In this document: in pieces, positions 45,759-57,109 of the stretch
Position numbering within the stretch: position 1 is the stretch's first letter
Layout: every line of letters starts with the position of its first letter
Assembly (NCBI GenBank): GCA_949825045.1
Contig: OX463808.1
Span: 27,899,674 to 27,963,673, forward strand
DNA length: 64,000 nt
Origin: Argyresthia goedartella
Taxonomy: Eukaryota > Arthropoda > Insecta > Lepidoptera > Argyresthiidae
Direction: 5' to 3'
Notes under the pieces: model-generated
Databases searched by the model: none
What the model was told of the DNA's origin: nothing
The model's input: the letters and a program-made list of their open reading frames with translations, nothing else
Position numbers and translations under genes: made by a program

Positions 45759-46013
45759 ATGCTTAGGTTGGCTACTTCTAGTTCTTGTTGTCAAGGCATT
45801 GATCCGAACTTTATTTCCAACCAGTATTTGATATTTCAACAGAACATAGCACATAAAGCGCGAACCACGCAACGCTGGTTTATGGACAATTTACCCGATT
45901 TTGTTGCCGCCGAAGATTGGCCCTCAGGCAGCTCCAATGTCAACCCTTCGGACTACCGACTATGGAATGTTTTAGAGCTAAAAGCCAGCTCTAAGCTTAT
46001 CAAAAAATCTTAG
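45759..46013 (+). pseudogene. Tc1/mariner-type transposase, C-terminal fragment
   Basis: FQQNIAHKARTTQRWFMDNL and VAAEDWPSGSSNVNPSDYRLWN match the region around the second and third catalytic acids of a Tc1/mariner transposase. The QQD aspartate is Asn here, and the SPDLNPLD block is altered. No N-terminal half is present. The related, better copy is at 53476-54527. Confidence 0.7.
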
Positions 46014-46019
46014 ACTGAT

Positions 46020-46980
46020 AATGTTAAACTGTGACTTGCAGCGGCTTCTACCCCTCTGAAAACAGGGCGTGCTACTACGACAGGGGTGTGACCCGAAAGA
46101 TTGGAGCAGTATGTACAAGCAAAAGAGGGGCATAGGGAATATTTTGTAAGTTTTTGTGATAAATTATTAAATAATTAATTGCATTAAAATACATTTTGGT
46201 TATTTTTACTTTCCGAATGTGATTAAGGCACAATTTCCCTCGGGACAGAATTTTTAGGTATGGCGTGACATGTCAAATGAAAGAAACGTTTTTTGCGAGG
46301 AGCTCAATTATTTTTTCATTATTTTCAATACTTAGAAAGATATTAAGAACGAAGACAAAACATTACCCCTTTCCCCCCCCCCCGCCCGCCCTTATCTCTG
46401 AAACTATAGATAAATGTATGGTATAAATAGGTGGGGGGAAGGGCACAATGAAGGTGGCACAAACTAGTATTTTTGCGTTGTTAAATTGATTTCGTGAGAG
46501 ACAAAAAACAATTAGCTTCATTTTTTTAATAAACTAGTACGTAGGATTGATTTCATCTTAGCTTAAAATCACAGTGAAAATTTTATAATTCTAAAATTTT
46601 ATAATAAATACCAATTGGAACTAGGTACTTTTTGACCTATTTTAGTCAAGACAACATTATTTACTTTATTTTTAACACAAGCAATTTCTCGCATTGAGAT
46701 TTGCAAAGACCCCGTGAGATTTGTTAGGCATAGTAAAATTCTTAAAATTTGAATGATAAATGAATGCACGAGTCTGATTGCGGCAGACCTGCGGCGGAGG
46801 CTTCAGATCTGGCTGCAGGTTGGTCCGATGCCCCGGGGGCTTATAAACCATGTGGGAGTTCACGATGCCCGCAAGCATATCGATCCGGGGGCCTACTCAC
46901 AGTAGTCGGGAGCTTCGGAATTGGGACTGATTGCCAAATATAGTCACCACTTCTAGATCGGTTTCTTTACCAACCCAAGA
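46020..46980. repeat. Family B internal fragment and unassigned DNA
   Basis: The stretch 46240-46420 has GTCAAATGAAAGAAACG, a run of C at about 46374 and CCTTATCTCTGAAACTA, as in the middle of family B. The rest shows nothing I can support. Confidence 0.45.
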
Positions 46981-46981
46981 T

Positions 46982-47248
46982 TTATAGGCTGCGGGAAGCT
47001 CCACAATTAGCCACGAAAGTTACGTCACGATTTTTACAAGGGATATTATGTAAAGTGGCCGTGAACGAGAGGTGATCTCCCCACGTGCTTCCATTTGCCA
47101 TTACATTCGAGTATCTTAACTTAACCATCTCTGGATGGAATCTAACTGGATCACCTTTAACGATGGCTGCTACACAAGTCATACTTGTGAACGGGTGCTG
47201 CTTGGGAGGATTGGACCAGTCTGGTTTCTCATAAGCTGTAATGAGCAT
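46982..47248 (-). CDS. Unrecognised 88-residue ORF
   Basis: An open frame with a coding-like composition (PDWSNPPKQHPFTSMT, ANGSTWGDHLSFTATLHN, CKNRDVTFVANCGAS). No family recognised. It may be a fragment of a mobile element. A 14-bp palindrome overlaps its 5' end. Confidence 0.25.
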   Translation of the reverse strand: MLITAYEKPDWSNPPKQHPFTSMTCVAAIVKGDPVRFHPEMVKLRYSNVMANGSTWGDHLSFTATLHNIPCKNRDVTFVANCGASRSL

Positions 47249-47264
47249 AAGCTCATTACAGCTT
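47233..47264. repeat. Perfect 14-bp hairpin
   Basis: AAGCTGTAATGAGC, loop ATAA, GCTCATTACAGCTT. Confidence 0.85.
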
Positions 47265-47749
47265 TTCTTTGTTCTTAGTTATTTATTTTGTAAAATTGTT
47301 ATTTTGAAATATTTTACTTGCACTTATAATAATGTCATTAGATTAGATTATTTTATATTGTACATTGTGCCATAAAAATAATAATACGTTTTTTTTTAAT
47401 TACCTCCCCATAGAGTTTCTTGGTGCTATCTTCTCAGACGGGCGTATTTCAGAAGCACTGTTAGAGTTATTCGAGTTTCCTTTTCCTTTACGAGATTCAG
47501 CTATGAATCACCACTTGAAAGGGAAATTTCCTTTTTCAAACTCAAACCATAATATCAGTTACTCATTATTTTAGTTGATCATATTTCATTTATTGTGAGA
47601 CAGAAGTGTTTGACATATAAAAGTGCATTATTTTTACAAACTTACAAAAAATTAATTGAGTTTTAAACTTCACTTGAATGATGGCTAGGTACACATGTTC
47701 TTTCCATATCTAAATAGCCAGAACCCCATATTATTAATTCTATTTATTT

Positions 47750-47752
<3 letters not shown>

Positions 47753-47788
<36 letters not shown>
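47753..47788. repeat. (TA)n microsatellite
   Basis: About 18 uninterrupted AT dinucleotides. Confidence 0.95.
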
Positions 47789-47794
<6 letters not shown>

Positions 47795-48060
47795 GGGGCC
47801 CTTACTATGGACAAAATACCCACGGCAAACACTGTTGTATCATACCTTATTTTATAGCCCGGGACGACTACATGTACTGGTTTAAAGAGCATTAGGGTGG
47901 AGTATGGTAATATAAAAAAATTTTAATTCAAAAAAACTCCGTTTTTCAGTTTTATATCTAGAAAAATAAATGTCATTATGCATAGCTCATTGTTTCTTAT
48001 TATAATAATAAAAGTATGATTTACTCTCTTAACTATCATTTTGTATATCATATCGACGCC

Positions 48061-50037
48061 GACGGTGGAAAGGCTTAGTGACTGAAGCGACACATAGGTC
48101 GAAATGGAGATATGTACATTGTTAGAATCAGTGTCGCAAGACGCGTCGAATGCACCTAATCTCAGCTCGATCGGAGCAAGTTTTTGGAGTATCAGCAAAA
48201 AAATAATTGTAGGGCGTTTGGAAAACTTGGGACTGATGTGACATCGAAATCTCGTTTTTTTATTTTGGCTTTTGAAACTTGCTAGAAAACTTAAGTTTTG
48301 GATAAAATGTCTGTCAAGCCATTTAGCCTCACTCCAGTTTGGTGGTCGGATGTAGGATAAACCATTTGTTCCTAACTCTAGTTTCCACTAAGCTGCCACA
48401 TCAGCATTTCGTTCTTGCACAACTTTAATAGTGCAATGTCGGTCAAGCTAAAAGCGTTGAAATATACATTTTGTTTTTGGTAGATAAGTCATATAGCTTG
48501 AATCCTTTATCACAGATCAATGGCGTTTCAGCCCAAAACGCCTTATCCCAAAATCTATATTTTGTATCGCTTCAGCAAAAATTACCGATTATAGTTTCCT
48601 ACTCGTTTGGCATATAAGCCAAAAATATCACCAATAAAATAAGGAGAGACTGGTGCTTAAAACAAAAACAATGAAACTGTTTTTTAAATGTCTGGTGTAA
48701 CAGCCAAAAAGTCTTAGCAGGTTATCCGCAAAGCTGACATGGCATATAAACAAGAGCCGCTATGTTGTCGTTTCAGTCAAAAAATAACAATAAAATATTC
48801 TATGGATCCGAAATCGATTAGTGAAGATATAGCAGTGATAGGATCAAAATCAAAGCCAGAAAAAAAAAATACAAAGCCCGCTTGCCAATCCCCAAAAAAA
48901 ATATATGATGATTTGATTAGACTATGCAAAGAGAATATAATACCAAAAAAATACCTCCGAGAATACGAAATGCTTACGTATGAGGGTGCAAAAAAAGATG
49001 TTCTTCTGGATTCGGATATTGAAGACGTAACTGATTGAGCTGTTCTTCAACTTATTATTGTAATTTATTTTTTGGTATTTTTTTAATTTTGATTATAATA
49101 TTAACTACTATTAAGGTATCCTATCATGTTCCCAAATTACACCTAAATAATGTTGTGCACCTATACAGTAACAGTCCGCCTAAAGAACGCCTTTAAGTTT
49201 TAGATCCTAGCTAACGTTTAATTGCAAAAATTTTAATACCTATCAAAAGACTGCATTTACCAAATATTAAGAGTGGTACCAACTACCAAATAATTAATTG
49301 CTATTGTGAACTCCAACCTTATTTTCAATGTTATTTAGATACCTTCTTGTGCTGAAGGTCGAAAAAGAAGATTTATTTTGTTAATTAATTTTAAAATAAT
49401 TATTATTTAAGTACCTTGTTGTAGATAACTATGGTCAAAGTTTTGAAAAAATATTTTATGTTTGAATGTAGTGTCTTGAAAACTTTCAACACCTAGTGAT
49501 TGTTCTTACTGGTCCAAGAATGACTTTTATGTTTTTTTTTTTTGTTTGATAGTAGAGTTTTTAATTTATGTTTTTGTATGGATGTTGATTTTGATTTCAT
49601 TTTCTCTTTCATTTATACCATTTAGCCTTTCACCAATCAGGTACCTTTAGATCATCATGCTTTTTTGCGAGCTTTAAAAAGCAAAACTGCAGCAAATAAG
49701 TCATTTAGCTTGATTTTATTTTAAAATGTAAGGATGGATAAGAAATTAGGTCCTTTTTCACTTTTGGCGATTTTTGTCGCATCAGTCATTTAGCCTGATT
49801 CTGTCTGGATGTTAAAGTGACTGAAGCGACATCTAACTTTTTGTCTATTTAAATTAGTGTCCATAACTATATGTATATGCCCGACTATGCATAAAAAAAT
49901 ATTTGTAGGGCTCTCATAGAACACTTCCTCGTGGGCTTTATGATAAATGGTTACAAAAGTTTTTTCCAAAATAAAAACTTTAAATGGGTCTCCTGTAAAG
50001 TTATTGGTCGCTTCAGTCACTTAGCCTTTCCACCGTC
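48061..50037. mobile_element. About 2-kb DNA element with roughly 30-bp inverted ends
   Basis: The left end GACGGTGGAAAGGCTTAGTG plus ACTGAAGCGAC (48061-48091) is mirrored at the right end by GTCGCTTCAGTCACTTAGCC plus TTTCCACCGTC (50007-50037), with one mismatch. Short motifs like CATTTAGCCT recur inside (48318, 49620, 49700, 49785). The only coding-like frame is at 48739-49038. I could not fix the target duplication. Superfamily unknown to me. Confidence 0.65.
48739..49038 (+). CDS. 99-residue ORF inside the inverted-repeat element
   Basis: The frame runs from ATG 48739 to TGA 49036-49038. It may really be a terminal exon: TGTTGTCGTTTCAG ends at 48776, and MDPKSISEDIAVIG begins at 48802. 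The sequence is Lys-rich in the middle (SKSKPEKKNTKPACQSPKKI), then DDLIRLCKENIIPKKYLREY, then an acidic end (LLDSDIEDVTD). It is likely the remaining 3' part of the element's own protein. No DDE motif is visible, so the element is probably non-autonomous. No family recognised. Confidence 0.4.
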   Translation: MAYKQEPLCCRFSQKITIKYSMDPKSISEDIAVIGSKSKPEKKNTKPACQSPKKIYDDLIRLCKENIIPKKYLREYEMLTYEGAKKDVLLDSDIEDVTD

Positions 50038-51200
50038 GATATATATAACCATGACAATAATCTCAATAACGATGTATCTAGCAAAGAAAAATGACGAAGG
50101 ACTGCGACGGGGAGGAGGGCGCATTGTATTTTCAAGCGATGCGAAGACGGGCGCACGCGCAGGCAGCGAAATCAGTTTTTTTCTCTACCTGATGCCCCTC
50201 TCGTCCCCCCCACCCCATTTCACGCCTATTCTATAATGGTCATAGTCAATGGGTGTAATTATCTTAATTGTTTATTAATATTTTTGAGTATTAAACGTGC
50301 AAAAATTGAGATATATTTATATCGTCTCAACATTCCCATTACTTTATTTAAAAAAAAACTACACAGTTATAAAGTATGTAAGGTTATCTAAAAACTACTA
50401 TAAGTATCATTCGTGTTTGCTGAATTTCGCATAGCGCGTCAGAAAGGTCCCAATGTCTTTTGTACAGCCCGCTCGCATCGACCACTGCGACCCAACTTCA
50501 TCCATCACTGTTAGCTTTTCCACGTTACATGAACTTAGATATAGGTGCAAATACGTTACGTGGATATTTCGAATAGATAGTTCGATTTCAGAGTAGGGCT
50601 ACACTGAGATTGTGTTTATGTTACAGCACCATACTGCCTGCAATATTAGTAATAGACGACATACTTAGGGGACAGAATATAGGCTGCGTTCACAGTGAAC
50701 GCGCGGTGGCTAAGGGCTGCTGTGGCGGGCGCAACCGAGCTTGTGGCCACACTTCTCGAGCTTTTGGACGAGTCAGGTGTCGCAAACGAAACGATGGATA
50801 TGATGTTTTTAATAGTAGACAATGCATTTAGATGGGAGGTGTTGATTAAAAGAAATTGTGTACACGAATTAAATTCAAAAAATGTATAGTGAGCGAAATG
50901 TTGAAATTTTGCTGTGTTCGCTAGGCGCTCGCCTTAGCCACTTCGGTATGGTTGCAAGAGTCGGCGCACATTTGAATGATCTGGGCGGCCCAAATTCAGT
51001 CTCGTAAAGTACACAAGTAGAGTAAGAACACAAATAAAAAATAGCACCATTGTAAAGCTCACTTATTAGGGCACAATGTACTAACATTTGTTTTGTCATC
51101 GGCGTCATAATAAACCCGTGCGGGTAGTCAAAAGTTAATTGTCGTTTACAGTATTCGTGCGTTAGTTTCTGTCGTTAATATTACGTCTAGACTTTGGTTT
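50038..51200. other. No gene firmly supported
   Basis: A plus-strand frame at 50695-50889 (TELVATLLELLDESGVANET) looks weakly coding but has no motif or clear start. The rest is unassigned. Confidence 0.3.
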
Positions 51201-51212
51201 TTAATTGTTATT

Positions 51213-51252
51213 AAATCCATATCACAACACAACAGTGTTGTGATATGGATTT
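51213..51252. repeat. Perfect 18-bp hairpin
   Basis: AAATCCATATCACAACAC, loop AACA, GTGTTGTGATATGGATTT. Confidence 0.85.
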
Positions 51253-52114
51253 TGAATGAGCATGTATGTCTGTATAGTTTTTAGATATTTTCGTTGAAAA
51301 GAGAACTACAATGACATTTTTAGTAAACGTAAGAAAAAGTGATTTTTATAAATTTTCGGAGATTTGATTTTGATTTTTTGTTTTTCCCGATATTTGCCGG
51401 CAATATTTTTTTCTGTATCAATTACCTTGGTCTTTCTACTATACGATCTTGTTAAAACTAGGAAATACCTAACAGAGGCAGTTGGTATTGTAGCTGTAGG
51501 GACAGATGGAAAATTATAAAATGAATGAGCCATCGGGGAGATGAGCACATCATAAAGACAGACAGTACCATATTTCACACGTGCACATTTTAGCACGACT
51601 GAATTTCTTGTACATTATAAGCAGACTAGTGTATTAGTCCGAAGTTCTCAGAGATCAGGTAAATATTTGAGTTGAAGGTGAAAAAATTGAGTCGTGAAGA
51701 TCGTATTTTAAATAAAAAATAGTAAATTCAAAAAACTAAAGTAGATAAACAACCAGTATTGATCACTTTGAAGGTTCTATTTACAATAATTACAACTTAA
51801 AGTAAATAAAAATAACAGCATGTTACGGTTCTCCCTGTGTGGGGTATAGGGTTTTACCTATGAAAAATCTGCTCAATCTCTACGAAGTCCTTAAAATACT
51901 AACAATCAAGCTCTGCACATACGTCACACATTCACATTACCATCGGAAATCACACAAAGTTCACACCAGAGTCTACACAAATATACACAGTCAGGTCATA
52001 AGTTCTGTCACACAATAAAAACTTTTTAATTTAGAACGCTGGCCACAAAAAAGTTTATTGAATTCGAATTTCGAATTTTTCATGAAAATAAAAATGTGTA
52101 CTTTTTAGAATTTT

Positions 52115-53455
52115 CATAATTTCATAATTCGTAATTCTTTATTGAACACAGTTATTTAAAAAAGATACATTAAGAGAAAACATATGTACAAAGGCGAGCT
52201 TATCTCTAAAAAGAGATTTCTTCCAGCAAACCAAGGCATGACAGGAAATTTTATCAATAAAGGGTAGGCAGTGCACAACACCTAAACAATAATAAAATAC
52301 ATATAAGTAAATTACATATCTATAAAATACGGTAAATAAAATACATACTCGTATCTAACAAACTACTAAATACGTATCAATAAATACATAAACCTGTACA
52401 TAAAGTTTACATATAATAATAATATACATACTACAACTATCACAAAAGAGAGAGGAAGTGCTCTTTTACCCGGTTTTTGAAAGCGAAAAGAGTCGGGCTG
52501 TCTCTTATCGCACAAGGAAGTGCGTTCCACAGTCGGACCGCCTGCAACCTGAAGGAGTGCTCATATGCGGAAGTGATATGCCTTGGAGTGGCTAAGAGTG
52601 AGACCGTGTGAGATCTCCGTTGCCGATCTCCTGAAAAGAGATACTCAAAGCGGTCTCGAAGGTAGCTGGGGTAGCGCGGATTTTTCAATATATTGAAAAG
52701 ACAAAAAAGAATATGGGAGTCTCGGCGACGACGAATCGGAAGCCACCCCAACTCTTTGCGAAATTGAGAGACGTGGTCGAATTTGCGCAGCCCGAAGATA
52801 AACCGAATCCCGAGATTCTGAAGTCGTTCGAGTTTGTTCAGAAGATCTTCGTTCGCGCTCGCCCAACAGACATCGGCGTAGTCGATTAGCGGCAGGAGAA
52901 GGGACTGAGCAAGGGTGATTTTGGTCTGCCGCGGCAAGAAGTACTGCAGACGCCTGAGGGAGTGAAAAGACGCAAAGACCCGTCTGCTGACCTCGCTGAC
53001 ATGTGGAGACCAAGACAGCTGGTTGTCAAAAATAACCCCAAGGTTTTTCGCCTTATCTGTGTACTCTATTGTGATGCCATTATATGATACGGGAACAATG
53101 GGTTTTTGTAACAAGGAAAGAGTGTGCCTGGTTCCTAAAATCATGGCTTGTGATTTATTCGGGTTTATTAACAGCCCGTATGATGAGGCCCAGTCTTTCA
53201 CATTCTCGAGGTCAGCATTCAGTGCCTCCACGGATGAAACTACATCGCAGGGGGAAAAGTGGCGATAAATTTGTAGATCATCTGCGTACAGATGATACGA
53301 AGAAGAGAGGACGTCGGAGATGGAGTTTATAAAGACTGAAAAAAGAAGAGGAGAGAGAATACCACCTTGAGGCACTCCTGAGGAAAGATCACACCATTGA
53401 GTTTCGGTCTCTTCAGACTTAATGCGCTGCTGACGACCTCTCAGGTATGAGTCGA
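52115..53455 (-). mobile_element. 5'-truncated non-LTR retrotransposon (family C) nested in the transposon
   Basis: An uninterrupted minus-strand frame extends from the truncation point to a stop at 52440. It reads SGVPQGGILSPLLFSVF (motif B), YHLYADDLQIYRHF (catalytic YADD), then LGVIFDNQLSWSPHVSEVSR and the C-terminal LRAVRLWNALP-like region (LQAVRLWNALPCAIRDSP). The 3' UTR ends in an AATAAAGAATTACG-type tail near 52115. Flanks GAATTTTC and GAAATTTTCC suggest a target duplication. The absence of stops points to a young insertion. Confidence 0.85.
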
Positions 53456-53475
53456 AATTTTCCTCATTTTTAAAT

Positions 53476-54527
53476 ATGGAGTGGACACTTAAAGAAGACC
53501 GTGTCGCAGTTATTGCGTTGCAGCGTTGCGGTTACGCGCCAATTCAGATTTTCGACTTAGTGAAAATTTTAATATAACCAAAAGATTCGTTTATCGTATC
53601 ATAAAACGATACAATGAAGACTCTAGTGTAGATGACAGGTCAAGAAGTGGTCGCCCTCGCTCTGTTAGGACTCCATCAGTGTTAAAAGCTGTGAAGGCGC
53701 GAATTCAAAGAAGTCCCAAACGTAAGCAGAAACTGTTGGCCCTTCAGATGGGGTTAAGCAGGACCACGGTGAAAAGGGTGTTAAATGAAGACTTAGGGCT
53801 AAGGGCATATCGAATAAAAACAGGACATCGTTTGGACGCTCGTTTAATGGACCTGAGACTGAAGAGATGCCGCGCTTTGTTGAAGCGGTACGCGGGAAAA
53901 AAGCATCGGGAAAATCTTTTTTCGGATGAAAAAATTTTCACCGTGGAAGAGAGCTACAACAAACAAAATGATAAGGTGTACGCACACAGCAGTGAAGAAG
54001 CGAGCAACCGTATTCCGCGTGTCCAACGAGGTCATTTTCCATCCTCGCTCATGGTTTGGGTTGGAGTCTCTTATTGGGGCTTAACTGAGGTACATTTTTG
54101 TGAGAAAGGCGTAAAAACGAATGCAGTTGTGTATCAAAATACAGTCCTCCTTACTACAAAATACCTTGTGGAACCTGTTTCTCATACCATGTTCAATAAC
54201 AGGCACTGGGTATTCCAACAAGATTCTGCGCCAGCTTATAGAGTGAAAAGCACACAAGACTGGCTGGCGGCGGCGCGTGAAATCGACTTCATCCGGCATG
54301 AAGACTGGCCCTCCTCCAGTCCAGATTTGAGTCCGTTAGATTACAAGATATGGCAACACTTAGAGGAAAAGGCCTGCTCAAAGCCTCATCCTGATTTGGA
54401 GTCACTCAAGGCATCCTTGATTAAGGCAGCCGCCGATATTGACATGGACCTCGTTCGTGCTGCGATAGACGACTGGCCGCGCAGAATAAAGGCCTGTATT
54501 CAAAATCGCGGGGGTCATTTTGAATAA
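53476..54527 (+). pseudogene. Tc1/mariner-type transposase with one frameshift
   Basis: The ATG at 53476 opens MEWTLKEDRVAVIALQRCGY, an N-terminal helix-turn-helix region. A one-base loss in a T run near 53545 shifts the frame, and the remainder is open from 53526 to TAA at 54525-54527. Features: second helix-turn-helix with RSRSGRPRSVRTPSVLKAVK, catalytic Asp in LFSDEKIFTVEE (codon 53925), Asp in WVFQQDSAP (codon 54222), Asp in PDLSPLDYKIW (codon 54339), so 38 residues separate the last two acids. It ends CIQNRGGHFE. Expected length is about 350 residues. All three acids are present, so only the frameshift, and perhaps the upstream insertion, disables it. Clade name uncertain. Confidence 0.85.
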
Positions 54528-54654
54528 ACTTTATTACCATAAGAATCTATGTTTTATTAAGTTCATTTTGCTATATAAATGTTTACATAAATAATAAACA
54601 TGTCTAAATTATTTCATATTGCACATGTGACAGAATTTATGACCTGACTATGTA

Positions 54655-55880
54655 CAAAGTGTAGACTTTCTGTACAGTTGACATATAGGTAAGTCAGCAT
54701 AGTCAGCCAAACCCAACTGAAAGAGATGACAAAGAAACGGTCTTTTGAGAAAAATAAAGATTTTAATTTAAATAGTGAGCCACAGTAGCTTAGCTACTAC
54801 GGTCTGCTCAACATCAATGACGTAGGGATAGGATACCACGTCTCTGACAGCAACACTACGGCCTGGTACACGAGTGTGCTTAACATTAATATAATTCCTC
54901 CAACTGGAAGGGGTCGGCAAATTAAGAAGTTGTAACACTCAATAGACCAAGTAGAAATAGACATTGTAGAGTAGTAAGCTCCATAGCTGTTGGGCTAGCC
55001 CCCTGTCACGCAAAATGGAGTATTTAATCACTGGCTGAAAGTGGGCACAATTCTGCCTCTGCCATCACGTTTGGGAAAAGGCGTGGCGCTATGTTATGAT
55101 AAGTAAGTTAGTTAGGCAAGGAATCAGCGGTATCTAGGGTTGAGTAGAGTATGGTAGGATAGTAGTACGTAGATAGAATACATTAGCTAGCATATGTAAA
55201 CAGCACACAAAAAAGATATATAGTACATAAGTAGGTATAGACACGAAACAAGAAAGTTAAAGCTCACACACAAGTCCTTCCAGAATATTTTAGTTAGTTA
55301 CGACAGAAACCGGAAATTGCCCAGAATAGATAGAGTAATTTTTGTTAGCATAGTTAATGTTGTAATTACTCTTGTACGACGAATTTTGATAGATAAGCCA
55401 TTGTGCTAAATTTTAGATAATTATAACTATTCATATGTACAGAGATCACAGCGAAAATAACACATCCGAAAATCCGTACACAATTTGCAGAATCATAAAA
55501 AACACAGATGTCATGTCGCACAGAAAATTAAAAAGATGTCACTTAAACAACAAAAAATATTTAAAATTAAATTTAACTATGCTATCAACTACACTACAGC
55601 TGCAAGGCAATGACTAGGATATTGGACATCACACAAACACGGGGAACCATTATAGCAAGCAAAGATGGGCACCATTGCAACGGTGTTATGGGTTGTGACT
55701 AGTTAGCATGGTGGTCTCTTCACGGCACGTCAGGAGGGCATCAGAGAGGGTGAAGTGTAGAACGCGTCGGCAGCTTTTCTTTCTTCTATATCAATTACAT
55801 TGATCTTCCTATTCTGAACCAGGTACGTTGAGCGTGGATCCCGGTTGAGGGCAATAGTCTAAGAAACACAGTGCTTCACA
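54655..55880. other. No gene recognised
   Basis: Contains CCAACTGGAAGGGGTCGGCA and similar phrases that may be an old retroelement, but no coding frame I can defend. Confidence 0.3.
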
Positions 55881-55881
55881 G

Positions 55882-56000
55882 GAAGTAATTGGCAAAGACA
55901 TCTACAAAATAATAAAAAAGCTGAACAAAAACAAAGCACCAGGGGTAGACGGAATAAAAGCTTACTGTATTAAAGCGATAGACGATAAAATAGCCAATGT
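55882..56000 (+). mobile_element. Reverse-transcriptase fragment (RTE-like)
   Basis: The frame reads EVIGKDIYKIIKKLNKNKAPG, followed by VDGIKA. The NKAPGVDGI block is the N-terminal signature of RTE-type and related reverse transcriptases. Only about 40 codons remain. Confidence 0.5.
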
Positions 56001-56035
56001 AGCTCGAAAACATTGTTAACTGGCATGAGGCCGAT

Positions 56036-56190
56036 GATAAGGAAAAGCACAAGCTGTTTTAAAAGAAACCCTAGACAAGCTACTTCCTAGGGAACCCCAC
56101 GTTTCACAGGATACCGAAGAGTCTGATGATGGAGAAAGTAGAAGTGAACCTGAGTTGTCCTCTGACGAAGAAATCTCATCTTCTGACTAA
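56036..56190 (+). pseudogene. Acidic C-terminal coding fragment
   Basis: After a stop, the frame reads AVLKETLDKLLPREPHVSQD, then TEESDDGESRSEPELSSDEE, and ends SSSD with TAA at 56188-56190. AATAAA lies shortly after (about 56231). It looks like the true end of a protein, host or transposon-encoded, whose rest is absent. Confidence 0.35.
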
Positions 56191-56654
56191 TATAATTATG
56201 TGTGTTTTAATTTATTTTTACTAGTTTAAATGAATAAATGTTATAAAAATGCATTTTATTGAATGCTTAAATAGAACTTATTACCAAAATGTATGTAAGT
56301 AAATTAAGTGAATCACCATCAAACGTTGAACCAAAATACATTTTTGGCCGCCTCTTATCACTCTAATACCCCACTGTGCGGCGGTTGCATAGGTTTGATA
56401 TTACGCGTCCGTGCAAGTCACCGCGCTAGGCCTAGACGTATAGTTGAGTCCATATAGGTAGAGATTATCCTCCCACTAATGGAAGTATTGGGCACCCCGT
56501 CGATTAATAAACGTTGGGCAACCCTTTGTAAAGACAGGATCCAATTTGTCGGTCATTATTTAGAGAGGAAAACTCGAGCTCAAGATCAATGAAAACTTTT
56601 AGTTTGATGTTTTATAGTATTTATTAACCCTTAACGCTTTTATGTGACTGATTA

Positions 56655-56890
56655 ATATTGCCTAATTATGTACAGTTACATACACTAGTTTATCTACCCA
56701 CATATCATAAGCTCTCTTTGATGTGTTCAGAAACTGCATGTTGCATTGGCATTGATCAATGCTCTGCACTTGTTTAGCTTGTTCAGTAGTACCAACTTCA
56801 AAGACAAATAAGGGGCGGTACGCAAGCGGGCGTCGGCGTTCGAAATTCTGATGACATAATATGTCGAAAATGTATAACATAATTTAAATG
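56655..56890 (-). mobile_element. Non-LTR family E fragment
   Basis: The minus strand reads MQFLNTSKRAYDMWVDKLVY, as at 24443-24685 and 57385-57600. It is preceded by the same ACGAGCCGAAGGCGAGTTTC block as the 24339 element. Confidence 0.5.
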
Positions 56891-57109
56891 TATAAAGTAA
56901 TGTGCGATTTTTGTACGCAATAATAGTAGTTTATGTGACTGCTGCATAATGGAGGGCATTAATACGAGCCGAAGGCGAGTTTCATAATAATGTCACTCGA
57001 GAGTTTTAATGCCTAATTTTTTATTTTTTTTATTTATCCACTTAAAATCTATCTTTACAGTTTGACCTAATGCGATAGATTAGTTTACTTAACTATCTTC
57101 TACTTTTAC

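Larger units (their letters stand above)
51987..54652 (+). mobile_element. Tc1/mariner-type transposon with intact ends and TA target sites
   Basis: The ends CACAGTCAGGTCATAAGTTC on the left and the reverse complement CATAGTCAGGTCATAAATTC on the right match over 26 bp with two differences, and both are flanked by TA (51985-51986, 54653-54654). The element is 2666 bases long because a retrotransposon of about 1.34 kb (52115-53455) is inserted between the left end and the transposase gene. Without it the length would be about 1.3 kb, normal for this superfamily. Confidence 0.88.

Noticed and set aside
53023..53332. Plus-strand frames opposite the nested reverse transcriptase
   Set aside because: Shadows of the uninterrupted minus-strand polymerase frame.
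52440..53375. Idea that the reverse-transcriptase frame belongs to the surrounding transposon
   Set aside because: It runs on the opposite strand, is cut at its 5' end, carries its own 3' UTR shared with 33826-34110, and shows a likely target duplication, so it is an insertion.
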